From contig NZ_BMMT01000007.1 in the NCBI RefSeq assembly GCF_014646075.1, positions 1-64,000 of the forward strand: a stretch of DNA of 64,000 nucleotides, in the 5' to 3' direction. The notes beneath the pieces were generated by a model, which ran no database searches, was not told the DNA's origin, and saw nothing but the letters and a program-made list of their open reading frames with translations. Origin of the DNA: Saccharopolyspora thermophila (GTDB lineage: Bacteria; Actinomycetota; Actinomycetes; Mycobacteriales; Pseudonocardiaceae). The translations under genes and the position numbers were made by a program. This document shows, one piece after another, positions 49,452 through 58,042 of the stretch (position 1 is the first letter of the stretch; each line of letters begins with the position of its first letter).

Positions 49452-50141
49452 GTGGTGCAGGATGCCGAGCGCACCACGGACGACACCACGAGCGGGGGGC
49501 GGGACAACCCCGGTCCGGGCCGACCCGATCCCGGCATCGCCCGGATCCGGGAGGCCGCCGCCGGCGTGTGGGCCGATCCATGGTGGACGCTGCCGAACCT
49601 GCTCAGCGTCATCCGGCTGGCCGGCGTGCCGCTGTTTCTCTGGTTGCTGCTCGGTCCCCAGGCCGACCTGCTCGCGCTGCTGGTGCTCGTCGTCAGCGGC
49701 ATCACCGACTGGCTCGACGGCAAGCTCGCCCGCTGGCTCAACCAGTACAGCCGCATCGGCGAACTGCTCGACCCGGCCGCCGACCGCCTCTACATCATCG
49801 CCACCCTGGTCGCCTTCGTGCTGCGCGACGTGGTGCCCTGGTGGGTCGCCGCGGCACTGGTCCTCCGCGACCTCGTGCTCACTGTGTGCCTGCCCGTGCT
49901 GCGCTGGCACGGCTACGAGCCGCCCGACGTGCACTACCTGGGCAAGGCCGCGACGTTCTGCCTGATGTACGCGTTCCCGCTGCTGCTGCTGGTGCAGGAG
50001 CCCTTCCCGTTCGCCGATGTGGCGCGCCCCATCGCCTACGCCTTCACCTGCTGGGGAGGCGCGCTGTACCTGTGGGCGGGCATCCTGTATCTGGGCCAGG
50101 TCGTGGTCGCGGTGCGCCAGGCGCGCGCCAAGCCGGTCTAG
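49452..50141 (+). CDS. pgsA: CDP-alcohol phosphatidyltransferase, PgsA-like
   Basis: The 229-residue membrane protein has five to six hydrophobic helices and the complete CDP-alcohol phosphotransferase signature DGX2ARX8GX3DX3D. The signature reads DGKLARWLNQYSRIGELLD followed by the final PAADR Asp. It transfers a phosphatidyl group from CDP-diacylglycerol to an alcohol acceptor such as glycerol 3-phosphate or inositol phosphate. About 40 N-terminal residues are polar and Gly/Pro-rich before the first helix. GTG at 49452 has AGGGGAGG upstream. It precedes gcvH by 124 bp on the same strand. Confidence 0.85.
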   Translation: MVQDAERTTDDTTSGGRDNPGPGRPDPGIARIREAAAGVWADPWWTLPNLLSVIRLAGVPLFLWLLLGPQADLLALLVLVVSGITDWLDGKLARWLNQYSRIGELLDPAADRLYIIATLVAFVLRDVVPWWVAAALVLRDLVLTVCLPVLRWHGYEPPDVHYLGKAATFCLMYAFPLLLLVQEPFPFADVARPIAYAFTCWGGALYLWAGILYLGQVVVAVRQARAKPV

Positions 50142-50265
50142 CCGTCCTCCCGGGGGGTCGCCTTGCGGCGCCCGCTGCGCGGCAAATACGCTCGCCGAGC
50201 CGATCACGCGACCACCATCGCGCCCGGACAAGCACAGCAGCAGCGACGAGGAAGGCGGGACCACC

Positions 50266-50652
50266 GTGGCGGCCCCGGACGAGATCAGGTACACCGAACA
50301 GCACGAGTGGGTGCGGCGCACCGCCGAGGACCGGGTGCGCGTCGGGATCACCGACTACGCCCAGCAGCAGCTGGGTGACGTCGTGTTCGTGCAGCTGCCC
50401 GCGGTGGGCGAGCAGGTCGCGGCCGGCGACGCGCTCGGCGAGGTGGAGTCGACCAAGAGTGTCTCGGACATCTACGCCCCGGTCACTGGCGAGGTGGTGG
50501 CCCGTAACGAGCAGCTGGAGGACCAGCCGGAGCTGGTCAACTCGGCCCCGCTGGAGGACGGCTGGATGGTCGAGATCACGCTGGCCGACCCGGCTCAGTG
50601 GGACGGCCTGCTCGACGCCGAGGCATACCGGAAGCTGATCGACCAGGCATGA
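50266..50652 (+). CDS. gcvH: glycine cleavage system H protein
   Basis: The 128-residue lipoyl carrier has the family layout: YTEQHEWVRR at the N-terminus, GITDYAQQQLGDVVFVQLP, the lipoylation Lys64 in VESTKSVSD, then APVTGEVVARNE and the C-terminal GWMVEI strand. It carries the aminomethyl intermediate from GcvP to GcvT. GTG at 50266 has GAGGAAGGCGGGA upstream. garA follows 116 bp later, as in the mycobacterial Rv1826-Rv1827 pair. Confidence 0.95.
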   Translation: MAAPDEIRYTEQHEWVRRTAEDRVRVGITDYAQQQLGDVVFVQLPAVGEQVAAGDALGEVESTKSVSDIYAPVTGEVVARNEQLEDQPELVNSAPLEDGWMVEITLADPAQWDGLLDAEAYRKLIDQA

Positions 50653-50718
50653 TCGTCGGCTGTCGGGGTCGGCTGGGACGATGTCGGGAGTCGCGCGTTC
50701 CACGCCCGTCACCGCACG

Positions 50719-50734
50719 GTACGTTGGAACGTAC
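50719..50734. promoter_or_regulatory. palindrome upstream of garA
   Basis: GTACGTT-GG-AACGTAC, a perfect 7-2-7 inverted repeat, lies 34 bp before the garA start codon. It may be an operator or overlap the promoter; no family-specific match is recognised. Confidence 0.5.
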
Positions 50735-50768
50735 TTGGCACGATCTATCCGCGTAGAGGAGAGCTCAG

Positions 50769-51236
50769 GTGAGCCAGAACAGCGGCTTCGGCGAGGTTCC
50801 GCCGGAGCAGTCACCGGAGACCACCTCGGTCTTCAGGCCCTTCCTCTCGGAGCCGGAAAGCACCGAGAGCGCGGCCCCGGAGCCTGCCGCAGCATCCGGG
50901 GTCGATGCGCTGCCCGCGGGGTCCGCCCTGCTGGTGGTCAAGCGCGGCCCGAACGCGGGTTCGCGGTTCCTGCTGGACCGGGAGACGACCAGCGCCGGAC
51001 GGCACCCGGACAGCGACATCTTCCTCGATGACGTCACGGTTTCCCGTCGGCACGCCGAGTTCCGGCGCGAGGGCAACGACTTCGTGGTCGTTGACGTCGG
51101 CAGCCTCAACGGCACCTACGTCAACCGCGAGCCGGTGGACACCTCGGTGCTGGCCAACGGTGACGAGGTGCAGATCGGGAAGTTCCGGCTGGTGTTTTTG
51201 ACCGGCCCGATCGAGGGGGGACAGACGAACCGGTAA
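50769..51236 (+). CDS. garA: GarA-type FHA-domain regulator
   Basis: The 155-residue protein has an N-terminal phosphorylation segment and a C-terminal FHA domain. The ETTSVF motif (residues 17-22) is the site that PknG/PknB-type kinases phosphorylate in mycobacterial GarA. The FHA domain has SAGRHPDSDIFLDDVTVSR, with the phosphothreonine-binding Arg and Ser, and GSLNGTYVN. GarA switches glutamate dehydrogenase and 2-oxoglutarate dehydrogenase activity by binding them in its unphosphorylated form (known in mycobacteria). GTG at 50769 has GAGGAGAGC upstream. Confidence 0.93.
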   Translation: MSQNSGFGEVPPEQSPETTSVFRPFLSEPESTESAAPEPAAASGVDALPAGSALLVVKRGPNAGSRFLLDRETTSAGRHPDSDIFLDDVTVSRRHAEFRREGNDFVVVDVGSLNGTYVNREPVDTSVLANGDEVQIGKFRLVFLTGPIEGGQTNR

Positions 51237-51769
51237 GGGGACGCGCGGATCGGTCGCGCGACGGTGCGGCCGCCCCCGCGGGGGTGCGGCCCGCAACCGA
51301 GGTGCCGGGAGTTGTGGAGTGGGCGGAAGCGGCCGGTGTGGTCGCCCCCGGCAACCTCGTGTGCGCCACCGCGATCCGCGTCCTCACCGAGGCGGACAGG
51401 ACTTCGCGGCGGGCAGCGGGGCGGTGTCAGGCGACGTCGCCCCGCTGGCACTCGCGGTGCGCGTGGTCGAGGCGCCGGCCTTTTCCGCGGGACCGGGAAT
51501 TTCCCGGCGCTGCAACCGGTTTCCCCGTGACAGCGGCGGTTTTTCACTGCTCCGCGGGGGCGGTGGGCGGTGTATCGTGCTGAGTAATGCTCGATGACGA
51601 GCTCAGCCAGCGGTTCGGCCAGGTGCGCCGACTCGAACAGCCGCGAAACGGCGGCCGACCAGGCTGCCGTAAGGGATGGGCGTGTCCGCCGTATCGCGGG
51701 TAGCGTCGGAGGCGTCGGTGCGCGATCCTCGACGGGGAAGTCACGCTTCGGCGCGCTGGAGGAGGCGAT
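51237..51769. other. intergenic region where an FtsR-type MerR gene would be expected
   Basis: About 530 bp. In mycobacteria a MerR gene (FtsR, Rv1828) of about 250 codons sits here between garA and the DUF151 gene. I find no HTH frame on either strand and too little room for one. A stretch near 51300-51420 has coding-like third positions (GVVEWAEAAGVVAPGN in one frame) but no start and no recognisable domain. A 38-codon frame starts at ATG 51588 without a clear ribosome-binding site. Confidence 0.5.
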
Positions 51770-52252
51770 GTGACGATGAGCAGCGAGATGCGCGTCGTCG
51801 GCGTGCGAGTGGAACTACCAGCAAACCAGCCGATCCTGCTGTTGCGCGAGGCGCACGGGGAGCGTTACCTGCCGATCTGGATCGGCTCGGTCGAGGCGAC
51901 CGCCATCGCCCTCGAGCAGCAGGGCGTGCGCCCCGCCAGACCGCTGACCCACGACCTGCTCAAGGACGTCATCGGCGCCCTCGGTCGCGACCTTGAGCAG
52001 GTGCGGATCACCGATCTGCAGGAGGGCACGTTCTTCGCCGAACTCGTGTTCGACGGGGATGTGCGGGTCTCGGCTCGGCCGAGCGACTCGGTCGCCCTGG
52101 CGCTGCGGGCGGGGGTCCCGATCCACGCCGACGAGTCCGTGCTGGACGAGGCGGGCCTGATCATTCCAGACGAGCAGGAGGACGAGGTCGAGAAGTTCCG
52201 CGAGTTCCTCGACTCGGTCTCCCCGGAGGACTTCCGCGGCGCGGACACCTGA
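51770..52252 (+). CDS. bifunctional nuclease family (DUF151) protein
   Basis: The 160-residue protein matches the DUF151/BFN domain: ILLLREAHGERYLPIWIGSVEATAIAL, RPLTHDLLKDVIGALG, ARPSDSVALALRAGVPI and an acidic C-terminal tail. Mycobacterial Rv1829 occupies the equivalent position in the same neighbourhood. The domain was named for plant proteins with RNase and DNase activity; the bacterial role is unclear. GTG at 51770 has GGAGGAGG upstream; ATG at 51776 is an alternative. A GC-rich hairpin terminator follows. Confidence 0.9.
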   Translation: MTMSSEMRVVGVRVELPANQPILLLREAHGERYLPIWIGSVEATAIALEQQGVRPARPLTHDLLKDVIGALGRDLEQVRITDLQEGTFFAELVFDGDVRVSARPSDSVALALRAGVPIHADESVLDEAGLIIPDEQEDEVEKFREFLDSVSPEDFRGADT

Positions 52253-52274
52253 CGAACAGGTCCACACGAGCAAC

Positions 52275-52308
52275 CCCGGCCCCCGCGGCGCATGCAGCGG
52301 GGGCCGGG
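52275..52308 (+). terminator. GC-rich hairpin terminator after the DUF151 gene
   Basis: Perfect 12-bp stem CCCGGCCCCCGC (52275-52286) / GCGGGGGCCGGG (52297-52308) with a 10-nt loop, 23 bp after the stop codon. Only a weak T-run follows. Confidence 0.7.
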
Positions 52309-52482
52309 TCCATTGGGCTGCCCGCGCGTCGCGTTGACCTGCCCGCGGGCCGGGCTTACCGTCGAGGCACGCGAATTGCCCCGGTGTGATTCGGCCGGTG
52401 GGCGGTGTTCGCGGCCCTGGATCCACGCGATCCGGGCGCTGGTGATCGTCGTCGGCTTCGGGCCGGGTGAGGGGAGGCAGGC

Positions 52483-53055
52483 GTGGTCGAGGAAGCACCC
52501 AGCCGGGATGCTGCCGCGGAGCAGGGTGAACTGTTCCCCGACGCCTCGCTACCGGACGAACTGGTCGGCTACCGCGGTCCGGCCGCGTGCCAGATCGCCG
52601 GTATCACCTACCGTCAGTTGGACTACTGGGCCCGCACCAAGCTCGTCGTGCCGTCCATCCGCAGCGCGGCCGGCTCCGGGTCGCAGCGGCTGTACTCGTT
52701 CAAGGACATCCTGGTGCTCAAGGTGGTCAAGCGGCTGCTGGACACCGGGGTGTCGCTGCACAACATCCGGGTCGCGGTGGAGCACCTGCGCAACCGCGGG
52801 GTACAGGACCTGGCGCGGCTGACGCTGTTCAGCGACGGGACGACGGTCTACGAGTGCACCTCTGCCGAGGAGGTGGTCGACCTGTTGCAGGGTGGCCAGG
52901 GGGTATTCGGTATCGCCGTGAGCGGTGCGATGCGCGAGATCAGTGGCACGATCCACGAGTTCCCGGCCGAGCGGGCCGACGGCGCCGAGCTGGCCCCGCC
53001 GGTGGCCGACGAACTGGCCCGGCGGCGCCGGGACCGGCAGGCCGGGACCGGCTGA
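52483..53055 (+). CDS. MerR-family transcriptional regulator
   Basis: The 190-residue protein has a central MerR-type winged HTH (about 30-105): AACQIAGITYRQLDYWARTKLV, then SGSQRLYSFKDILVLKVVKRLLDTGVSLHNIR. The C-terminal domain has no metal-binding cysteines. Its order after the DUF151 gene matches mycobacterial Rv1830. GTG at 52483 has GTGAGGGGAGG upstream. It precedes the glycine riboswitch and gcvP; a role in that region's control is possible but not shown. Confidence 0.9.
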   Translation: MVEEAPSRDAAAEQGELFPDASLPDELVGYRGPAACQIAGITYRQLDYWARTKLVVPSIRSAAGSGSQRLYSFKDILVLKVVKRLLDTGVSLHNIRVAVEHLRNRGVQDLARLTLFSDGTTVYECTSAEEVVDLLQGGQGVFGIAVSGAMREISGTIHEFPAERADGAELAPPVADELARRRRDRQAGTG

Positions 53056-53132
53056 GTGCCGCCGCCGGTGTGCGGCCGGTGACATCGACGGTCCGCAGCA
53101 GCCCTGATCGGGTAAGCTGCGGCACATCGCCG

Positions 53133-53352
53133 ACCCCGTGCGGGAGAGTCCGGCCCGGTTTCGGCCGCGGTCGGCGCCGAAGGAGCAAACCCTCCCCGAC
53201 AACCTCTCAGGCCACCTGGACCGCGCGGGCGAGATACCTCTGGAAAGAGGGTCGCCACCGCCGTGGTGCACCCCGCCGACGGTGCAAGCCTGGGGCCACC
53301 CGGGTGAAGCTCTCAGGCGTTCGTTTCGCGGACAGTGACAGAGGGGGAGAGC
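53133..53352 (+). ncRNA. tandem glycine riboswitch upstream of gcvP
   Basis: Two glycine-aptamer-like units in series. The first has GCGGGAGAGTCC (from 53141), GCCGAAGGAGCAAACC and CCGACAACCTCTCAGG. The linker and second unit have GCGGGCGAGATACCTCTGGA, GTGCAAGCC, GGTGAAGCTCTCAGGC and GACAGTGACAGAGGGGGAGA. The paired CTCTCAGG cores and the GAGGGGGAGA end are the conserved features. It lies entirely in the leader, ending about 60 bp before the gcvP start. Glycine binding would favour gcvP expression (known for the class). Limits are approximate. Confidence 0.9.
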
Positions 53353-53410
53353 GCAGCCGGTTCCTGCCGCGCTGCCGCCCTTTGCCCGCCGCGACGATTG
53401 AGGTTTGGCG

Positions 53411-56305
53411 ATGACCGACGTGACCCATGACCGCATTCCGCTCGCTGCTCTGGAGCACGGCACGCCGTTCGCCGATCGGCACGTCGGACCGAGGCCCGCC
53501 GAGCTGGCCCACATGCTCGACGTGATCGGCGTCGGCTCGCTCGAGGAGCTCGGCCGCAGCGCGGTTCCGGACGCCATCCGTGAGGACGACCTGCAGCTGT
53601 CGCTGCCGGAACCGGCCACCGAGGCCGAGGCGCTGGCCGAGCTGCGGAACCTGGCACGGCGCTGCACCCCGCACACCGAGATGATCGGGCTCGGCTACCA
53701 CGGCACCATCACGCCGCCGGTGATCCTGCGCAACGTGCTGGAGAACCCGGCCTGGTACACCGCCTACACCCCTTACCAGCCGGAGATCTCACAGGGCCGG
53801 CTGGAGGCGCTGCTGAACTTCCAGACGATGGTCGCCGACCTGACCGGGGTGCCGGTGGCCAACGCCTCGATGCTGGACGAGGCCACCGCGGCGGCCGAGG
53901 GCATGACCCTGGTGCGGCGGGCGGGCCGGTCGAAGTCGCCGCGGTTCGTGGTGGACGCCGACACGCTGCCGCAGACCATCGCGGTGCTGCGGACCCGCGC
54001 CGAACCGCTGGGCATCGAGGTCGTGGTCGCCGACCTGTCCGCGGGCGCGTCGGCGCTGCCGGACGGCGAGTTCTTCGGTGCGCTGCTGGCCTACCCCGGC
54101 GCCTCCGGCGCGGTGCGCGACCACGAGGAGATCATCGCCGAGGTGCACCGGCGCGGCGGCAGGGTCGTGGTGGCCGCCGACCTGCTCGCGCTGACCCTGC
54201 TGCGCCCGCCGGGCGAGGTGGGCGCGGACGTGGTGGTCGGTACCACGCAGCGCTTCGGCGTCCCGATGGGCTTCGGCGGGCCGCACGCCGGGTACATGGC
54301 GGTGGCCAAGGGCCTTGAGCGGCAGCTGCCGGGCCGACTGGTCGGGGTGAGCGTGGACGCCGACGGCAACCAGGCGTACCGGCTGGCACTGCAGACCCGC
54401 GAGCAGCACATCCGCCGTGAGAAGGCCACCAGCAACATCTGCACCGCGCAGGTGCTGCTGGCGGTGGTGGCGTCGATGTACGCCGTCTACCACGGCCCGG
54501 CCGGACTGCGGCAGATCGCCACCCGCGCGCACCGGATGGCTGCCGTGCTGGCCGAGCAGCTGCGTCGCGGCGGCGTGGAGGTGCTGCACCGGGACTTCTT
54601 CGACACCGTCGTCGCGGCGGTGCCCGGCCGGGCGGACGAGGTCGTCGCCGCGGCCCGCCGCAACGGCATCAACCTGCGCCGCGTCGACGCCGACCACGTC
54701 GGCATCAGCTGCGACGAGACCACCACGCGCGCGCACCTGGAAACCGTGTGGCGCGCCTTCGGTATCGACGGCGTGGACATCGACGAGCTGGACGCGCAGA
54801 CCCCCGACGCGCTGCCCGCGGGGCTGCTGCGCACCTCCGAGTACCTGACGCACCCGGTGTTCCACACGCACCGCTCGGAGACGTCGCTGCTGCGCTACCT
54901 GCGGCGGCTCGCGGACAAGGACATCGCGCTGGACCGCAGCATGATCCCGCTGGGTTCCTGCACGATGAAGCTCAACGCCACGGCCGAGATGGAGCCCATC
55001 ACCTGGCCGGAGTTCACCTCGCTGCACCCGTTCGCACCCGCGCAGGACGCCGAAGGGCTGCTGAGCATCGTGCATGACCTGGAGCGGTGGCTGGCCGAGG
55101 TCACCGGCTACGACGCGGTGAGCCTGCAGCCCAACGCGGGCAGCCAGGGTGAGTTCGCCGGCCTGCTGGCCATCCGCGCCTACCACCGCAGCCGGGGCGA
55201 GGCGGACCGCAACGTGTGCCTGATCCCGGCCAGCGCGCACGGTACCAACGCCGCCAGCGCGGTGATGGCCGGGATGCGGGTGGTCGTGGTGCGCTGCGAC
55301 AACGCGGGCAACATCGAGCTGGCGCACCTGCGGGAACTGGTCGTCGAGCACGCCGCCGACCTGGCCGCGATCATGATCACCTACCCGTCCACGCACGGCG
55401 TCTACGAGGACACCGTCCGCGAGGTGTGCGCGCTGGTGCATGACGCGGGCGGGCAGGTGTACGTGGACGGCGCGAACCTCAACGCGCTGATCGGCCTGGC
55501 CCGGATGGGCCGGTTCGGGGCCGATGTTTCGCACCTGAACCTGCACAAGACGTTCTGCATTCCGCACGGCGGTGGCGGCCCGGGCGTGGGCCCGATCGGG
55601 GTGCGCGCGCACCTGGCGCCGTTCCTGCCCAACCACCCGATGCAGCCGACGGCCGGTCCGGAGACCGGGGTGGGCCCGATCAGCGCGGCGCCGTGGGGCA
55701 GCGCCTCGATCCTGCCGATCTCGTGGGCGTACGTGCGGATGATGGGCGCTGACGGGCTGCGTCGCGCGACGCTGACCGCGGTGGCCGCCGCCAACTACGT
55801 GGCCCGCCGTCTGAACCACTACTTCCCGGTGCTCTACACGGGCAAGGGCGGTTTCGTGGCGCACGAGTGCATCCTGGACCTGCGGCCGATCAGCAAGACC
55901 AGCGGTATCTCGGTCGACGACGTGGCCAAGCGGCTGGCCGACTACGGCATCCACGCACCGACCATGTCGTTCCCGGTGGCCGGGACGCTGATGGTGGAGC
56001 CCACCGAGAGCGAGGACCTGGCGGAGCTGGACCGCTTCTGCGAGGCGATGATCGCCATCCGCGCGGAGATCGACAAGGTCGTGGCCGGGCAGTGGCCCGC
56101 CGACGACAACCCGCTGGTGCACGCCCCGCACACGGCGGCCTCGCTGGCCGGGCAGTGGGACCACGCCTACTCGCGCGAGGAGGCGGCCTACCCGCTGGGC
56201 ACCGGGGTGGCGAAGGTGTGGCCGCCGGTGCGCCGGATCGACGGCGCGCGTGGCGACCGCAACCTGGTCTGCTCCTGCCCGCCCCTGGACGCCTACCAGG
56301 CGTGA
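53411..56305 (+). CDS. gcvP: glycine dehydrogenase (decarboxylating), P protein
   Basis: The 964-residue single-chain GcvP has duplicated PLP-fold halves. The N-terminal (non-catalytic) half contains [13 protein letters not shown] and [13 protein letters not shown]. The catalytic half has [39 protein letters not shown] and the PLP-binding Lys713 in [18 protein letters not shown]. It decarboxylates glycine and hands the aminomethyl group to GcvH, encoded about 3 kb upstream; gcvT is not in the window. ATG at 53411 has GAGG 8 nt upstream. A tandem glycine riboswitch lies in its leader and a terminator follows its stop. Confidence 0.97.
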   Translation: MTDVTHDRIPLAALEHGTPFADRHVGPRPAELAHMLDVIGVGSLEELGRSAVPDAIREDDLQLSLPEPATEAEALAELRNLARRCTPHTEMIGLGYHGTITPPVILRNVLENPAWYTAYTPYQPEISQGRLEALLNFQTMVADLTGVPVANASMLDEATAAAEGMTLVRRAGRSKSPRFVVDADTLPQTIAVLRTRAEPLGIEVVVADLSAGASALPDGEFFGALLAYPGASGAVRDHEEIIAEVHRRGGRVVVAADLLALTLLRPPGEVGADVVVGTTQRFGVPMGFGGPHAGYMAVAKGLERQLPGRLVGVSVDADGNQAYRLALQTREQHIRREKATSNICTAQVLLAVVASMYAVYHGPAGLRQIATRAHRMAAVLAEQLRRGGVEVLHRDFFDTVVAAVPGRADEVVAAARRNGINLRRVDADHVGISCDETTTRAHLETVWRAFGIDGVDIDELDAQTPDALPAGLLRTSEYLTHPVFHTHRSETSLLRYLRRLADKDIALDRSMIPLGSCTMKLNATAEMEPITWPEFTSLHPFAPAQDAEGLLSIVHDLERWLAEVTGYDAVSLQPNAGSQGEFAGLLAIRAYHRSRGEADRNVCLIPASAHGTNAASAVMAGMRVVVVRCDNAGNIELAHLRELVVEHAADLAAIMITYPSTHGVYEDTVREVCALVHDAGGQVYVDGANLNALIGLARMGRFGADVSHLNLHKTFCIPHGGGGPGVGPIGVRAHLAPFLPNHPMQPTAGPETGVGPISAAPWGSASILPISWAYVRMMGADGLRRATLTAVAAANYVARRLNHYFPVLYTGKGGFVAHECILDLRPISKTSGISVDDVAKRLADYGIHAPTMSFPVAGTLMVEPTESEDLAELDRFCEAMIAIRAEIDKVVAGQWPADDNPLVHAPHTAASLAGQWDHAYSREEAAYPLGTGVAKVWPPVRRIDGARGDRNLVCSCPPLDAYQA

Positions 56306-56345
56306 GGACGCCACCCGGGTGGGCCTGATCCACCCGGGTGTCCTC
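56304..56345 (+). terminator. hairpin terminator overlapping the gcvP stop codon
   Basis: GAGGAC (56304-56309) plus ACCCGGGTGG (56313-56322) pair with CCACCCGGGT (56330-56339) plus GTCCTC (56340-56345), giving 16 bp with a 3-nt bulge and 7-nt loop. It overlaps the last two bases of the stop codon. No T-run. Confidence 0.65.
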
Positions 56346-56511
56346 GAGGATGCGCACCCTCGTCACCCGGTGGTGGAACCGGAGCACGGCCGGGGGCGCT
56401 GTGGTGGGCGGGGCCGGTGCGACACGCCCGGGCGGCTTCCGTTTGCGCACCGGCGGGGGTGGATGAAACGGTGGCCACTTCACTGCCCAGGCTCCGAGAG
56501 GAAGTGGAGCA

Positions 56512-56781
56512 ATGCTCACCATCAGCGAGAGCGCAGCCGAGGTCATCAAACTTGTCCTGGTCGGTGGCGACTCTCCGGAAGGATCCGGCCTGCGCATCGC
56601 GCCGGCCGGGGACGGCCTGCAGGCGGCGATCGCCGCCCAGCCACAGGAGGGCGACGAGGTGATCGAGGAATCCGGGGTGCGGGTGTTCCTCGAATCGCAG
56701 GTCGCGGTCCTGCTCGGCGACAAGACGCTCGACGCGGAGCGGGACGCCAACGGCGAGCTCGCGCTGGCCGTCCGCGACTGA
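56512..56781 (+). CDS. HesB/IscA-like protein lacking cysteines
   Basis: The 89-residue protein opens with the HesB/IscA-like LTISESAAEVIKLVL and has GSGLRIAP and DEVIEESGVRVFLES strands of the A-type carrier fold. It contains no cysteine at all, so it cannot bind an iron-sulfur cluster in the usual way. Actinobacteria commonly encode such degenerate copies; function unknown. ATG at 56512 follows GAGAGGAAGTGGAG. A strong terminator begins 14 bp after its stop, and it stands alone between gcvP and the cobalt importer. Confidence 0.82.
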   Translation: MLTISESAAEVIKLVLVGGDSPEGSGLRIAPAGDGLQAAIAAQPQEGDEVIEESGVRVFLESQVAVLLGDKTLDAERDANGELALAVRD

Positions 56782-56794
56782 CCCCACGACTCGA

Positions 56795-56836
56795 CCGCCG
56801 ACCCGGGTGCACCCGCGCCCGGGTCGGCGGCTTTTT
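56795..56836 (+). terminator. rho-independent terminator after the HesB-like gene
   Basis: Perfect 13-bp stem CCGCCGACCCGGG (56795-56807) / CCCGGGTCGGCGG (56818-56830), 10-nt loop, then CTTTTT. Confidence 0.93.
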
Positions 56837-57005
56837 CGGGGCCGTGCGGGGGAAGGCGAACTGCGGGGGCCGGGTATGCGTGGCTGGTTCGTCCTTGTTT
56901 GTCCTGTTTGTGCAGTACCAAACCTCTCCTGCCAGGTAGTGGCGACAACGCACCTGCGGCAATTAGTCTCGTTGCGCTGTATTTCCGGCTACCGAGGAGC
57001 TCGCG

Positions 57006-57701
57006 ATGCCCTCCACCACGCTCGCCATGCATATGAGCGACGGGCTGTTGAACGCGCCCACCGCGCTGCTGTTCGCAGCCGTCACCGTGGCCGGGCTGGC
57101 GATTGCGCTGGCCAGGGCGCGCGCCGACCTCGACGACCGCACCGCGCCGATGGCGGGATTGGTCGCCGCGTTCGTCTTCGCCGCCCAGATGATCAACTTC
57201 CCGGTGCTGCCGGGGGTGAGCGGACACCTGCTCGGCGGCGCGCTGGCCGCGATCCTGGCCGGACCGTGGGTCGGCGCGCTGTGCGTGGCGATCGTGCTGG
57301 TGGTGCAGGCGCTGCTGTTCGCCGACGGCGGCCTGACCATGCTCGGCGCGAACATCACCAACATGGCGCTGATCGGCACCGCGGTCGGCTACCTCGTCGC
57401 CCTCGCGCTGCGCCGCTTCGCGGTGCGCAGCCGCGCCGGGTTGCTGGTGACCGCCTTCGCGGCCGCCTGGGCGAACACCGTCGCCGCCTCCGGCGGCTTC
57501 GTCGTGGAGTACGCGCTCGGCGGGGCGGCCGGGTACGGCACCGGTACCGCCGCGATCGCGGTGATCGGCGTGCACTGCCTGATCGGGATCGGCGAGGGCG
57601 TTATCACCGCCGCCACCGTGGGAGCGGTCGCCGCCGCCAGGCCCGATTTGGTCCACCTGCTGCGCACCTGTGTGCGCCCGACCGAGGAGATCGTCCGATG
57701 A
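57006..57701 (+). CDS. cbiM: ECF cobalt importer, substrate-binding membrane subunit CbiM
   Basis: The 231-residue membrane protein has about seven hydrophobic segments. The metal-binding N-terminus of the family, Met-His followed by SDG, appears at residues 8-12 (AMHMSDGLL). The membrane core has FPVLPGVSGHLLGG, FADGGLTMLGANITNM and HCLIGIGEGVITA, as in CbiM/NikM. ATG at 57006 has GAGGAG upstream, but the free Met-His would be exposed only by starting at 57027 or by trimming seven residues. First gene of cbiM-N-Q-O; ATGA overlap with the next gene. Confidence 0.93.
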   Translation: MPSTTLAMHMSDGLLNAPTALLFAAVTVAGLAIALARARADLDDRTAPMAGLVAAFVFAAQMINFPVLPGVSGHLLGGALAAILAGPWVGALCVAIVLVVQALLFADGGLTMLGANITNMALIGTAVGYLVALALRRFAVRSRAGLLVTAFAAAWANTVAASGGFVVEYALGGAAGYGTGTAAIAVIGVHCLIGIGEGVITAATVGAVAAARPDLVHLLRTCVRPTEEIVR

Positions 57702-58039
57702 GCGTTCCACGACGGCGTTTCCTGCTGCTGTTCGCGGCGGTCGTGCTGGTCGTCGCAGGTGTCGTGGCCTACTTCGCCGACTCCGACCCGGACGGGTTGG
57801 ACGCGGTGACCCAGCAGGGCTGCACGGTGGTGCAGACCGAGGAGGGCGAGCGACTGGAGGGCCGCTGCATCGCGCAGAACGCCGCCGACCACCCGTTCGC
57901 CGGTGGGCCGCTCGCGGACTACACCGTCGGCGGCGACGACCGTTGGACGGGGGTGGCCGGAGTGATCGGCGCGGTGGTCACGCTCGCGGCCGCCGGCAGC
58001 CTGTTCTGGGGGCTGCGGCGCCGCAACGGGGGCGTCTGA
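57698..58039 (+). CDS. cbiN: CbiN-like (PDGLE-domain) subunit of the cobalt importer
   Basis: The 113-residue protein has two membrane helices (about 8-27 and 86-106) and the PDGLE motif as DPDGLDAV just after the first helix. PDGLE/CbiN subunits sit in the membrane and help load cobalt onto CbiM. The extracytoplasmic loop contains two Cys. ATG at 57698 overlaps the cbiM stop (ATGA), so the two are coupled; CbiQ follows after 3 bp. Confidence 0.85.
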   Translation: MSVPRRRFLLLFAAVVLVVAGVVAYFADSDPDGLDAVTQQGCTVVQTEEGERLEGRCIAQNAADHPFAGGPLADYTVGGDDRWTGVAGVIGAVVTLAAAGSLFWGLRRRNGGV

Positions 58040-58042
58040 GCG

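Noticed and set aside
51588-51704. 38-codon frame (ATG at 51588) in the garA-DUF151 gap
   Set aside because: No ribosome-binding site and no recognisable sequence; kept only as a note in the intergenic entry.
53789-56314. Minus-strand open frame of 841 codons opposite gcvP
   Set aside because: Antisense to an unmistakable gcvP; no recognisable domain, His/Arg/Val-rich shadow.
56837-57005. Possible cobalamin or nickel/cobalt-responsive element upstream of cbiM
   Set aside because: I looked for a B12 box and for paired TTGC-type metal-regulator arms; only partial, unconvincing matches were seen.
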